Assembly: GCA_045589695.1 (NCBI GenBank)
Contig: JAZNPP010000067.1
Location: 44,694 to 108,693, forward strand
From: HGM04593 sp045589695
GTDB taxonomy: Bacteria; Bacteroidota; Bacteroidia; Bacteroidales; Bacteroidaceae
Length of the DNA: 64,000 nt
Direction: 5' to 3'
The notes beneath the pieces are model-generated. The model saw only the letters and a program-made list of their open reading frames with translations, made no database searches and was not told the DNA's origin. Every line of letters starts with the position of its first letter. The first letter of the stretch is position 1. Made by a program: the position numbers and the translations under genes. Shown here piece by piece: positions 26,349 to 34,610 of this stretch.

Positions 26349-26651
26349 AGAGCTGATTGCATAGCCGTAGGTCGCACGGAACACAGACAACGTTTGTGCC
26401 GGGCGGGCGGCGATTGCGAAGCAAATGCAATCAGGTCAATTACAACCTAATAGAGCTGATTGCATAGCCGTAGGTCGCACGGAACGCAGACAAAGTCCGT
26501 ACCGCGCGGGTGGCGATTGCGAAGCAAATGCAATCAGGTCAATTACAACCTAATAGAGCTGATTGCATAGCCGTAGGTCGCACGAAACGCAGACAAAGTC
26601 CGTGCCGCGCGGGCGGCGATTGCGAAGCAAATGCAATCATCTCAATTATAA
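26346..26651. repeat. Three tandem 103-bp repeats with internal dyads
   Basis: Copies start at 26346, 26449 and 26552, exactly 103 bp apart. Each opens with AATAGAGCTGATTGCATAGC and closes near ATGCAATCA, so the ends (TGATTGCAT / ATGCAATCA) pair to close a long stem-loop. Inside, GCACGGA and TCCGTGC form another stem. Copies 2 and 3 differ at about three sites; copy 1 differs more in the middle. There is no spacer pattern and no credible coding frame. Confidence 0.85.
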
Positions 26652-26683
26652 AAAGCCAATTGCACATGCAATTGGCTTTTTAT
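26648..26683. terminator. Bidirectional terminator after the tandem repeats
   Basis: A 17-bp perfect stem (26648-26664 with 26667-26683) has A-rich and T-rich ends. It lies 14 bp from the stop of the convergent NagB/PIG-L gene. Confidence 0.85.
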
Positions 26684-26696
26684 TTATATATCATTT

Positions 26697-28619
26697 TTAC
26701 AGCAACTTAGCGAACAGCTCTATTGCTTGATATTCCGGCAGGCCTATCTTGTTAAATAGCGCCGCAGTACCCTGCGTACGTTCTTCGGCACGCTGCCAGA
26801 ACTCACGAGCGTCCTCGCCGGGGAACGGAACGATATCCTTCTGCGAGAGATGACGGAAGATAGCGTGACGTTTGCGGATAAGTTCTTCGGGACTGAGGGG
26901 CACAGCCATGTCGGCTACAGCGAGATCCCACTCCTGCCATGCGCCGCGATAGAGCCATATATGGCACTCTTTTGCCCAATCATCGTCCTTGACCTCCTCG
27001 AAAGCACGAAGCACAGCTTCGATACATACACGGTGAGTGCCGTGCGGGTCGGTCAAGTCACCGGCAGCGTATATCTGATGCGGTTTTACCTCACGCATCA
27101 GTTTCTTTACTATCTCAATATCGTCGTCGCCGAGCTGCCCCTTCTTTATACCGCCGGTCTCATAGAACGGCAGATTAAGGAAGTGCGCATTAGTGCGGTC
27201 GTTAAGACCAATCGAACGGCAAGCGGCACGTGCCTCAGCACGGCGGATAGCGCCTTTGAGGTCGAGCAGCTTGCGCGGCTCGGGCTCGCCCACCTTCTTG
27301 TTGGCTATAATCTCACGTATCTCGTCGAACGCATCACCGAAGCCCATCTCTTTCGCAGTGTCTATGTTCTGCAGGACGACGTCGTCATAGACAGCCACAT
27401 TGCCGGATGTCTGGTAAGCTACATGCACGTCGTGGCCATGTTCTATAAGGCGATTGAACGTACCTCCCATTGAGATGACGTCATCGTCAGGGTGCGGAGA
27501 GAATATTATCACCCTCTTTGGGAACGGAGTCGATGGCACCGGACGAGTAGTATCGTCGGCATTAGGCTTGCCGCCGGGCCAGCCGGATATAATATGCTGT
27601 ATCTCGTTGAATACACGGATATTTATCTTATCATAAGTATCGACACGCTCCAAAAGGTCGGACAGAGAGTTCTTTATGTAATCTTGGTGAGTAAGCTTCA
27701 GTATCGGTTTATCCACAGTCTGGCACAACCAAATAACAGCCTTACGGATAAGTTTGTCGCTCCACTCCTTAGGAGGCGCGATGAGCCACGGTTCCTTGAC
27801 ACGTGTCAGTTCCTGAGCGGCAGCCTCGTCAATGATGACCTGGATGTCGTCATGAGCCTGAATACAAGTAACCGGGTATTCGTCGTTCACCTCACCCTCA
27901 ATCATGTCACGGGCGATTTTGGCTTTGTCTTCGCCCCACATCATCAGCACAATCTTCTTTGCGCTGTTGATAGTCTCCATACCCATTGTGATAGCCATCT
28001 TGGGCACCTCGTTAGGATTAGAGAAGAACTTATCCTGATTCTTGCGTGAGTTGTAGCTCAACTGTACAAGGCGTGTCGTCGAGTGAGCATAGCTTCCCGG
28101 TTCGTTGAAGCCTACCTGACCCAGTTCGCCCACGCCCATAATCATAAGGTCTACCTTGCCGTTCACTTGCTTTTCGTACCGCTTGCAATACTCGTTCACA
28201 TCCTCCTTAGCTACCGTGCCGTCGGGGAAATGAACATTCGCCGGATTAATGTCTATAAACTTCAGGAAGTCCTCATACACTCTATGATTGCGGCTCTGCG
28301 GAGAATCGGGGGCCATCGGATAGAACTCGTCAAGACTGTATACCACCACGTTGGCGAAGCTTACCTCGCCGGCTTTGTAACGATTGACAAGTTCAGTATA
28401 AAGGCCAAGGGGAGTGCGTCCCGTAGAAAGTCCGAGTACGAACGGCTTGTCTCCCTTGTGTGACTTAATAGCATTAACTACTATATCCGCCGCTACATCA
28501 ACGCCCTGTTTTTCTGTGGGGCATATCTTTGTTGGCACTTTCTCGAACTTGCATATGCTCTCTATAGACGCTGTTATCGGCAGTTCGCCTATTTTAGGTA
28601 AAACAAATTTTGGATTCAT
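26697..28619 (-). CDS. nagB: Glucosamine-6-phosphate deaminase fused to a PIG-L/LmbE deacetylase domain
   Basis: Two enzymes in one 640-residue chain. Residues about 30-275 are NagB-like, converting glucosamine-6-phosphate to fructose-6-phosphate and ammonia; LGLSTGRTPLGLY, VVYSLDEFYP and MIMGVGELGQVGFNEPG are the active-site motifs. Residues about 365-600 are a PIG-L/LmbE zinc hydrolase with the metal motif SPHPDDDVISMGG and a second His in DPHGTHRVC. PIG-L enzymes remove acetyl groups from GlcNAc derivatives, so the fusion could deacetylate an amino sugar and then deaminate it. The NagB loop reads GELGQVGFNEP where classical enzymes have GIGxDGHIAFNEP, so activity may differ. It follows the sulfatase genes (69-bp gap), consistent with amino-sugar use. 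Confidence 0.9.
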   Translation of the reverse strand: MNPKFVLPKIGELPITASIESICKFEKVPTKICPTEKQGVDVAADIVVNAIKSHKGDKPFVLGLSTGRTPLGLYTELVNRYKAGEVSFANVVVYSLDEFYPMAPDSPQSRNHRVYEDFLKFIDINPANVHFPDGTVAKEDVNEYCKRYEKQVNGKVDLMIMGVGELGQVGFNEPGSYAHSTTRLVQLSYNSRKNQDKFFSNPNEVPKMAITMGMETINSAKKIVLMMWGEDKAKIARDMIEGEVNDEYPVTCIQAHDDIQVIIDEAAAQELTRVKEPWLIAPPKEWSDKLIRKAVIWLCQTVDKPILKLTHQDYIKNSLSDLLERVDTYDKINIRVFNEIQHIISGWPGGKPNADDTTRPVPSTPFPKRVIIFSPHPDDDVISMGGTFNRLIEHGHDVHVAYQTSGNVAVYDDVVLQNIDTAKEMGFGDAFDEIREIIANKKVGEPEPRKLLDLKGAIRRAEARAACRSIGLNDRTNAHFLNLPFYETGGIKKGQLGDDDIEIVKKLMREVKPHQIYAAGDLTDPHGTHRVCIEAVLRAFEEVKDDDWAKECHIWLYRGAWQEWDLAVADMAVPLSPEELIRKRHAIFRHLSQKDIVPFPGEDAREFWQRAEERTQGTAALFNKIGLPEYQAIELFAKLL

Positions 28620-28688
28620 AATTATTGGTCAGTTTTTTGTTATTCAAATTAAAATTCTCATATACGGTTTTATAATCTTATTCTAAAT

Positions 28689-29936
28689 TCATTCTCTTCT
28701 CCATGACATTACTCCCGACGCAGGCTCGCCCTTCTCTATCAGAGTCTTCATATAACGCATGTAAGGGTCGGTGTGGCGGAAGAACATCTTATACCCTTCG
28801 CACAGGACATTCATGTACGGCTCGCCGTTCTTGGCATAGGCGAACCTGTGTTTAGGACACTCGCCGTGACAGAGAAAGTAGTAGTTGCATCTCTTGCATT
28901 CCAGAGGCAAAGCGTCACGCTTGTCACGGCCGAAGCCCTGCTGCTCATTGCTGCGGTACATATCAACAAGCTCGTTTTCCCGAATGTTTCCCAAACGGTA
29001 TTCGGGATAGACGAAATGGTCGCACGAATAGACATCGCCGTTATGTTCCACCACAAGACCATCTCCGCACACCTCGGCGAAGGCGCACAACGATGGGGGC
29101 ACGCCGCACCAGTTGCCCAACGTAACATCGAAGAGCTGCACGAAGCGATTGCCCACATCGGACTTCACCCATTCGTCAAAGACGTCACACATGAACTCGC
29201 CGTAGCCTTTAGCCGACACGGACCATGGAGCCTCAACCGCATCCTCGTCGTCTGGCGATACTATAAGCGGGCGTTTCCCGGGACGTATCTTCACATACTC
29301 CACCACGGGCAGGAACTGAAGATAAGGGTTTATTGAACTCAGGAACTTATAGACCTCTTTGCCGCGCCCCACGCTGCGCGCATTAACCGTCGCGAGGATA
29401 TTGAAATCAACGCCGTGTCCGGCGAAGAGTTCGGCTGCGCGCATCACTCTCGAGAACGTGGGCGCTCCGCCGCAGTCACGCCGGAACGCATCGTGAATGT
29501 CCTGCGGGCCGTCGAGAGAGAGACCGATGAGGAAGCCGTTCTCCCTGAAAAAACCGCACCACTCCTCGTTCACGAGTATGCCGTTCGTCTGCAGAGTGTT
29601 CTCAATGACTTTGTCGCCGGCATATTTTTTTTGCAGTTCAACAGCCTTTTTAAAGAACGGCAGCCCTGCCATAAGAGGCTCACCGCCATGCCAACAGAAA
29701 CTGATATTACGCTGCGAAGCCCCCTCGATATACTGTCTTATGTAGGTTTCGAGCAGTTCCTCGCTCATTCTCGGCATGTCGTTGCTGTATATTTCGCTCT
29801 TGTCACGGTAGTAACAATAGTGACAGTCGAGGTTGCACGCCGAACCTATAGGCTTTATCATTGTTCCGAAAGCCGGCGCACGACGCATTTTGGCGACATC
29901 GCCCAAATGCAGACTGTTCTTTTTGTTACTCTTCAT
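28689..29936 (-). CDS. Anaerobic sulfatase-maturating enzyme, radical SAM/SPASM
   Basis: Oxidises the active-site Ser or Cys of sulfatases to formylglycine in the cytoplasm before export. The protein has 415 residues. The radical SAM cluster motif is C-x3-C-x2-C in SACNLDCHYCYYRD; FCWHGGEPLMAG and LQTNGILVNEEW follow. The C-terminal SPASM region carries the Cys-rich clusters CAFAEVCGDG, YSCDHFVYP and CKRCNYYFLCHGECPKHR. It lies 19 bp downstream of a Ser-type sulfatase gene in the same direction, the natural substrate. Confidence 0.94.
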   Translation of the reverse strand: MKSNKKNSLHLGDVAKMRRAPAFGTMIKPIGSACNLDCHYCYYRDKSEIYSNDMPRMSEELLETYIRQYIEGASQRNISFCWHGGEPLMAGLPFFKKAVELQKKYAGDKVIENTLQTNGILVNEEWCGFFRENGFLIGLSLDGPQDIHDAFRRDCGGAPTFSRVMRAAELFAGHGVDFNILATVNARSVGRGKEVYKFLSSINPYLQFLPVVEYVKIRPGKRPLIVSPDDEDAVEAPWSVSAKGYGEFMCDVFDEWVKSDVGNRFVQLFDVTLGNWCGVPPSLCAFAEVCGDGLVVEHNGDVYSCDHFVYPEYRLGNIRENELVDMYRSNEQQGFGRDKRDALPLECKRCNYYFLCHGECPKHRFAYAKNGEPYMNVLCEGYKMFFRHTDPYMRYMKTLIEKGEPASGVMSWRRE

Positions 29937-29955
29937 ATACCCTTATTTATTGAGT

Positions 29956-31530
29956 TTATTGAGCTATAAACTCCTCTTCGTTATACTGGCGCTGCAGTTT
30001 CACGAGTTTTTCTTTGAGCTGAGCGGTAATATTTTCCGTTCCCGGCTTGCCGTATATATTATTCAGTTCATGCTTATCGTTCTCCAAATCGTACAATTCC
30101 CACACGTTGTCGTCGTAGAAATGTATGAGCTTATGAGTCTCGGTACGCACGCCAAGATGACGTTTTACGGCATGCTCGTCGGGGTATTCGTAGTAGTGAT
30201 AGTATATACCGTCACGGTTGGGTTCCCACTTCTCGCCTTTGAGCAGCGGCAAGAAAGAACAGCCATGTATGTCGGCAGGGACCTCAGCGCCCGCAAGCTG
30301 CAGGAAGGTAGGAGCATAGTCGATATTCTGCACCATTTCGGGCACGTCTCCTCTCACCTTGCCGCCCGGCAGACGCACCAGGAGCGGGGTACGGAAAGAC
30401 TCTTCGTACATCCAGCGTTTGTCGAACCAGCCATGCTCTCCCATGTAGAAGCCCTGATCCGATGTATATACTATAAGAGTGTTGTCAATGAGCCCCTCCT
30501 CTTCGAGATAATCAAGCACGCGGCCCACATTGCGGTCTACCGAAGTTATCACACGCAGATAGTCACGCATGTATTGCTGATATTTCCACTCGTCAAGGCG
30601 TTCGCCTGTAAGGCCCGCCTTTTTGAACTTTTCGATTACCTCATCATAGTGAGCGTCCCATGCACGCTTTTGGTCGGGATTCATATTGTTGTATATTCGG
30701 CGTCCCCAAGCCTCAAGGTCGGGACGGCTATGTATCGTGCTGTCCTTGTCGGCAAGCTTCAGGTCGTAGATAAGGTCCATATCCTTGCTCACAGACATAC
30801 GCTGCCCTTTAGCCGCAAGACGGCCATCGTAGTTGTCATAGAATGTTTCGGGCAACGGGAAGTCACTGTCGGCGAACAGTTCCAAATCGCAAGTGTCGGG
30901 CATCCATGTACGGTGCGGAGCCTTGTGATGCAACAGTAGACAGAACGGTTTTTCGGCATCACGTCCTGTTTCGAGCCAGTCAAGGGCCAGGTCGGTCGTA
31001 ACATTGGTCGCATAGCCCTCTCGCTGCACCTTCTCACCGTTGCGGATGAATGTAGGATTATAGTAGTCGCCTTGCCCTATGAGAATGTCCCAATGGTCGA
31101 AGCCTGTAGGCTCAGAGGTCAAATGCCACTTTCCGATAACTGCGGTCTCATAACCCTGCTTCTGCAAAAGCTTCGGGAATGTCTGCTGGCTACCGTCGAA
31201 AGAGGAACTGTTATCGGTAAAGCCGTTCTCGTGACTATGCTTGCCCGTGAGCATGCACGCGCGTGAAGGGCCGCTGATTGAGTTAGCCACAAAACTGTTG
31301 GTAAAACGCACGCCGTCGGCCGCTATGCGGTCGATATTAGGAGTTTTAATGAATGTCGTATCGTATGCGCTGATTGTCTGGTATGAGTGGTCGTCGCACA
31401 TGATGAACAGAATATTCATTGGCTTCTCCTGCTTTTCGGCTCCGCCGCAAGCCGACACCATCGGCAACACCGCCATACCGGCCATTGAGACGCCCAAAAA
31501 TTTCTTTGTTTTGTCGAAAATGTTATCCAT
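29956..31530 (-). CDS. Ser-type sulfatase (S1 family), lipoprotein
   Basis: Exported arylsulfatase-fold enzyme of 524 residues. The maturation motif S86-G-P-S-R90 followed by ACMLTG places the formylglycine precursor at Ser86, so it depends on the adjacent anaerobic maturase. Metal ligands sit in MCDDHSYQT and VYTSDQGFYMGEHGW; GKWHL and HHKAPHRTW are further active-site pieces. The N-terminus ends in SAC at Cys28, a probable lipobox, so a periplasmic or surface lipoprotein is likely. Neighbouring GH20, NagB and ROK genes point to a 6-sulfated N-acetylglucosamine in mucin or glycosaminoglycan as substrate, but the sub-family (possibly S1_11) is a guess. Confidence 0.9.
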   Translation of the reverse strand: MDNIFDKTKKFLGVSMAGMAVLPMVSACGGAEKQEKPMNILFIMCDDHSYQTISAYDTTFIKTPNIDRIAADGVRFTNSFVANSISGPSRACMLTGKHSHENGFTDNSSSFDGSQQTFPKLLQKQGYETAVIGKWHLTSEPTGFDHWDILIGQGDYYNPTFIRNGEKVQREGYATNVTTDLALDWLETGRDAEKPFCLLLHHKAPHRTWMPDTCDLELFADSDFPLPETFYDNYDGRLAAKGQRMSVSKDMDLIYDLKLADKDSTIHSRPDLEAWGRRIYNNMNPDQKRAWDAHYDEVIEKFKKAGLTGERLDEWKYQQYMRDYLRVITSVDRNVGRVLDYLEEEGLIDNTLIVYTSDQGFYMGEHGWFDKRWMYEESFRTPLLVRLPGGKVRGDVPEMVQNIDYAPTFLQLAGAEVPADIHGCSFLPLLKGEKWEPNRDGIYYHYYEYPDEHAVKRHLGVRTETHKLIHFYDDNVWELYDLENDKHELNNIYGKPGTENITAQLKEKLVKLQRQYNEEEFIAQ

Positions 31531-31656
31531 AGATATTAACGTTTTATTGTTAAAACTCGTCTATTGCGAAGATAGGCAAAATTATTGAATTATTTTTATT
31601 ATTAAACATTTTTAGCGATTGCAGGCATATACAATAAGATATGCGCAGCCTATTTC

Positions 31657-31692
31657 AACAGACGGTGCGGACAATGGCCCGCACCGTCTGTT
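31657..31692 (+). terminator. 14-bp hairpin with T-run on the plus strand
   Basis: The stem 31657-31670 pairs with 31679-31692 and is followed by TTTT on the plus strand only. Both flanking genes (ROK and sulfatase) run on the minus strand, where no U-tract follows. It may end an unseen plus-strand transcript or act as a weak minus-strand terminator. Confidence 0.5.
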
Positions 31693-31715
31693 TTTTATTG
31701 GCGTGTTTTCCTGTA

Positions 31716-32675
31716 TCACTCTTTCCATCCGAGAGCCGAAGCTCCAAGCACGGCAGCGTCAGCGCCGGGAAGCGACGATTTGAGGACCTTGACCTTGTCT
31801 TTCCACAAGAAAACGACATTCTCGTTCATCCGCTTGCGGATAGGCTCAAGCAACAGCTCTCCAGCGTTCGCGAGGCCGCCGAAGAGGATAATAGCCTCAG
31901 GAGCCGAGAATGCGATGAAGTTGCAGAAAGCGTCGCCAAGCACCTTGCCGGTAAATTCAAATATCTCGTTAGCGAGCTTGTCACCCTTTACCGCCGCGTC
32001 GAACAACATCTTTGACGTTATCTCATTGATACAAACGTCACGGAGAATACTTGGCTCGTCACGTTCTACGAGCCACTTCTTCGCAGTGCGCACGATACCT
32101 GTAGCCGAAGCGTACGTTTCGAGACAGTCGGTACGTCCGCAACCGCATGAACGGCCTTCGAGAACAGGAGCGGTAACGTGACCGAGTTCGCCGGCAAAAC
32201 CGTCATGACCGTAGATAAGCTGACCGTTAGCGACGATGCCGCTGCCCACGCCTGTGCCGAGCGTGATATAAACGAAATCCTTCATGCCCTGAGCTACACC
32301 GTATTTCATTTCGCCGATAGCGGCGGCGTTAGCGTCGTTCGTAACCTTTGTAGGCAGACCTGTCTTCTTTTCTAAGAGCCAGCCGAGCGGAACAATCCCC
32401 TTCCAGGGCAGATTAGCGGCATTAACAATCTCGCCTGTATAGTAGTTCGCCATCGGAGCGCCCACGCCCACGCCTTCGAGCTTACCCTCGCAACCGTTCT
32501 CGCTTGCAAGTTTCTTTATCACATTGGCAATAGAGTCGGTATACTCCTCAATGTCGGGATGAGCCTGAGTTTTGATAGAATCATCCTTTGCGAGGATATT
32601 GCCTTTGAGATCTACAAGACCAATCACGGTATTCGTACCGCCGAGGTCAATTCCTATTACATACTTCTCTTTCAT
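31716..32675 (-). CDS. ROK-family sugar kinase
   Basis: Phosphorylates glucose or an amino sugar with ATP in the cytoplasm. The 319-residue protein has the ATP-binding IGIDLGGTNTVIGLVD, the catalytic Asp in TNDANAAAIGE, and YITLGTGVGSGIV. The ROK zinc site is GRSCGCGRTDCLETYAS with ELGHVT upstream. Annotation as glucokinase is usual for this subgroup; the neighbours (GH20, sulfatase, sialidase, NagB) make N-acetylglucosamine or N-acetylmannosamine kinase a reasonable alternative. It is divergent from the GH20 gene; the 179 bp between them hold both promoters. Confidence 0.92.
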   Translation of the reverse strand: MKEKYVIGIDLGGTNTVIGLVDLKGNILAKDDSIKTQAHPDIEEYTDSIANVIKKLASENGCEGKLEGVGVGAPMANYYTGEIVNAANLPWKGIVPLGWLLEKKTGLPTKVTNDANAAAIGEMKYGVAQGMKDFVYITLGTGVGSGIVANGQLIYGHDGFAGELGHVTAPVLEGRSCGCGRTDCLETYASATGIVRTAKKWLVERDEPSILRDVCINEITSKMLFDAAVKGDKLANEIFEFTGKVLGDAFCNFIAFSAPEAIILFGGLANAGELLLEPIRKRMNENVVFLWKDKVKVLKSSLPGADAAVLGASALGWKE

Positions 32676-32854
32676 GATTATTATGATTGATTATTATTAC
32701 TTTGTTCCGTTACCGTTCAACTTTGCGAATGTAAACAAAAAAAACAGTTCTGCCCACTAAATAGCGATTTTTTTAATTATAATGTTTTTTCTTTGCAAAG
32801 GTTTGCATATCTTCGCTAAGCAAAAATGAATAACATATAAACAAAAAGATAATC

Positions 32855-34504
32855 ATGTTCAAGAAAACAGCGACACTATTACTGGCAGTCTTAGCCTTTG
32901 CGGCGACAGTATCCGCACAGAACAACAACGTAGCCAATCTTCTGCCCAAGCCTTCGAGCGTTGTCATGGGCAACCGGAACAGCGTGTTCAACTTCACCGA
33001 CAAGACACGTATCGTGTATGACTGGAACAAGAACGACGCCTCTTACGCGATAAAGGAGCTTGACCGCCTTACGACAGAACTGTTCGGCAAAAAGCTGAAA
33101 AAGAACACCAAAGTTCATGGCGACAACAACATCATATTCAAGCATAACGGCTCGCTTGCCGAGGAGCAGTACATCCTTGAGATAACGCCCGAGAATATTC
33201 TCATATATTCAAACGGCAAGGCCGGAGCTTTTTATGCCGTGCAGACTTTAAGGCAGATTCTCCCTGTACAGGCTTACGAGACACCGATAGACCTTGAGAA
33301 GGTGGCATTGCCGACCTTGAAGATTACCGACAAGCCCCATTTCGCATACCGCGGCTTCATGCTCGACTGCTCACGCCATTTCTGGGATGTCAAGACCGTG
33401 AAGAAGGTTATCGACATCATGGCCCTGCACAAGATGAACCGTTTCCACTGGCACCTTACCGAAGACCAGGGCTGGAGAATAGAGATAAAGAAATACCCCC
33501 TGCTCACTAAATTGGGCAGCAGACGTGAACAGACCACTACCGGACGCAACGAGGGCATGGACGGCATTCCTTACGGCGGCTACTATTCGCAGAGCGACAT
33601 CAAGGAGGTCGTTAAATACGCTCAGGAGCGTTGCGTCACCATTATTCCTGAGATTGAGATACCGGGACACTCTCTCGGCGCTTTGTGCGCATACCCGTGG
33701 CTCGGTTGTCAAGGCGAAAAGGGCAACTACAAGACTTGGGCTAACTGGGGCGTATCTCCGCAAATCGCATGCGCGGGCAAAGAGAGTTCGTTCAAGTTCT
33801 GGGAGGACGTTCTCGGCGAGGTCATGGAACTGTTCCCGAGCGAGTACATTCACATCGGAGGCGACGAGGCTCCCCGTGACGAGTGGAAAGCCTGCCCCCT
33901 GTGCCAGCAACGCATAAAGGAGAACGGACTGAAGAACGAAGCCGAACTGCAGTCGTACGTAAACGGCCGTATCGAGAAATTCCTTAACGACAATGGCCGC
34001 AAGCTCATCGGTTGGGACGAGATAATCGAGGGCGGAGTAAGCAAAAGTGCGACTATAATGTCATGGCGAGGCGCCAGCGGCGGCATCGCCGCAGCCAAAA
34101 AAGGCAATTACGCAATAATGACACCCGACAGCCACTGTTACCTGAACTTCTATCAGACGACGGACCGCCCCGACGAACTGCTATGCATCGGCGGCTACAT
34201 ACCTTTACGCAAGGCATACTCTCTCGACCCGTACGATAAGCTCGCCAAAGAGGAGCAAAAATATATATTAGGTGTCCAGGCCAACCTTTGGACAGAATAC
34301 ATCTCTACCCCATTGCAGTTGGAATACATGCTGTTGCCGCGATTGGGAGCCATTGCCGAGATTGGCTGGAGCAACCCCGCGCCCGACAAGAAAGACACCG
34401 AAGAATTCATCGGACGCGCTAAGGAGCTGTCACGCTACTACTGCGCTTTCGGCTGGAACTTCGGAAGGCATTTCTACGAAGACGGCGTTCAAATAGGATG
34501 GTAG
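32855..34504 (+). CDS. GH20 beta-N-acetylhexosaminidase
   Basis: Exported glycosidase of 549 residues that releases terminal GlcNAc or GalNAc. The signal peptide is MFKKTATLLLAVLAFAATVSAQ. The GH20b N-terminal domain covers about 30-140, and the catalytic barrel starts near KPHFAYRGFMLDCSRHFWD. The catalytic pair is D337-E338 in HIGGDEAPRDEW; FHWHLTEDQGWRIEIKKYP is the usual substrate-site strand. No accessory C-terminal domain and no sorting tag are present, unlike the second GH20 in this window. A TATCTTCG box at 32808-32815 is the likely -7 element. Confidence 0.95.
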   Translation: MFKKTATLLLAVLAFAATVSAQNNNVANLLPKPSSVVMGNRNSVFNFTDKTRIVYDWNKNDASYAIKELDRLTTELFGKKLKKNTKVHGDNNIIFKHNGSLAEEQYILEITPENILIYSNGKAGAFYAVQTLRQILPVQAYETPIDLEKVALPTLKITDKPHFAYRGFMLDCSRHFWDVKTVKKVIDIMALHKMNRFHWHLTEDQGWRIEIKKYPLLTKLGSRREQTTTGRNEGMDGIPYGGYYSQSDIKEVVKYAQERCVTIIPEIEIPGHSLGALCAYPWLGCQGEKGNYKTWANWGVSPQIACAGKESSFKFWEDVLGEVMELFPSEYIHIGGDEAPRDEWKACPLCQQRIKENGLKNEAELQSYVNGRIEKFLNDNGRKLIGWDEIIEGGVSKSATIMSWRGASGGIAAAKKGNYAIMTPDSHCYLNFYQTTDRPDELLCIGGYIPLRKAYSLDPYDKLAKEEQKYILGVQANLWTEYISTPLQLEYMLLPRLGAIAEIGWSNPAPDKKDTEEFIGRAKELSRYYCAFGWNFGRHFYEDGVQIGW

Positions 34505-34539
34505 TGCGACTTTATTAAGCATTAAATAAGTTTAACTAA

Positions 34540-34575
34540 AAAAATAGGGGCCCTTTTAACAGAGTCCCTATTTTT
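34540..34575 (+). terminator. Terminator of GH20, overlapping a -7 box
   Basis: A 10-bp stem (34540-34549 with 34566-34575) with a 16-nt loop ends in a T-run. The right arm also forms TATTTTTG (34569-34576), a perfect TAnnTTTG box for the sialidase gene that starts at 34611. Confidence 0.65.
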
Positions 34576-34610
34576 GTAACCGCTTATTTTAACAAAACTT
34601 ACTACCATTT

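Noticed and set aside
26346..26651. Possible CRISPR array
   Set aside because: The repeats are 103 bp and directly adjacent with no spacers, and no cas genes are present.
29833..30939. 368-codon open frame on the plus strand, opposite the sulfatase
   Set aside because: The opposite strand carries an unmistakable sulfatase with catalytic motifs; the plus frame has no start context or domain.
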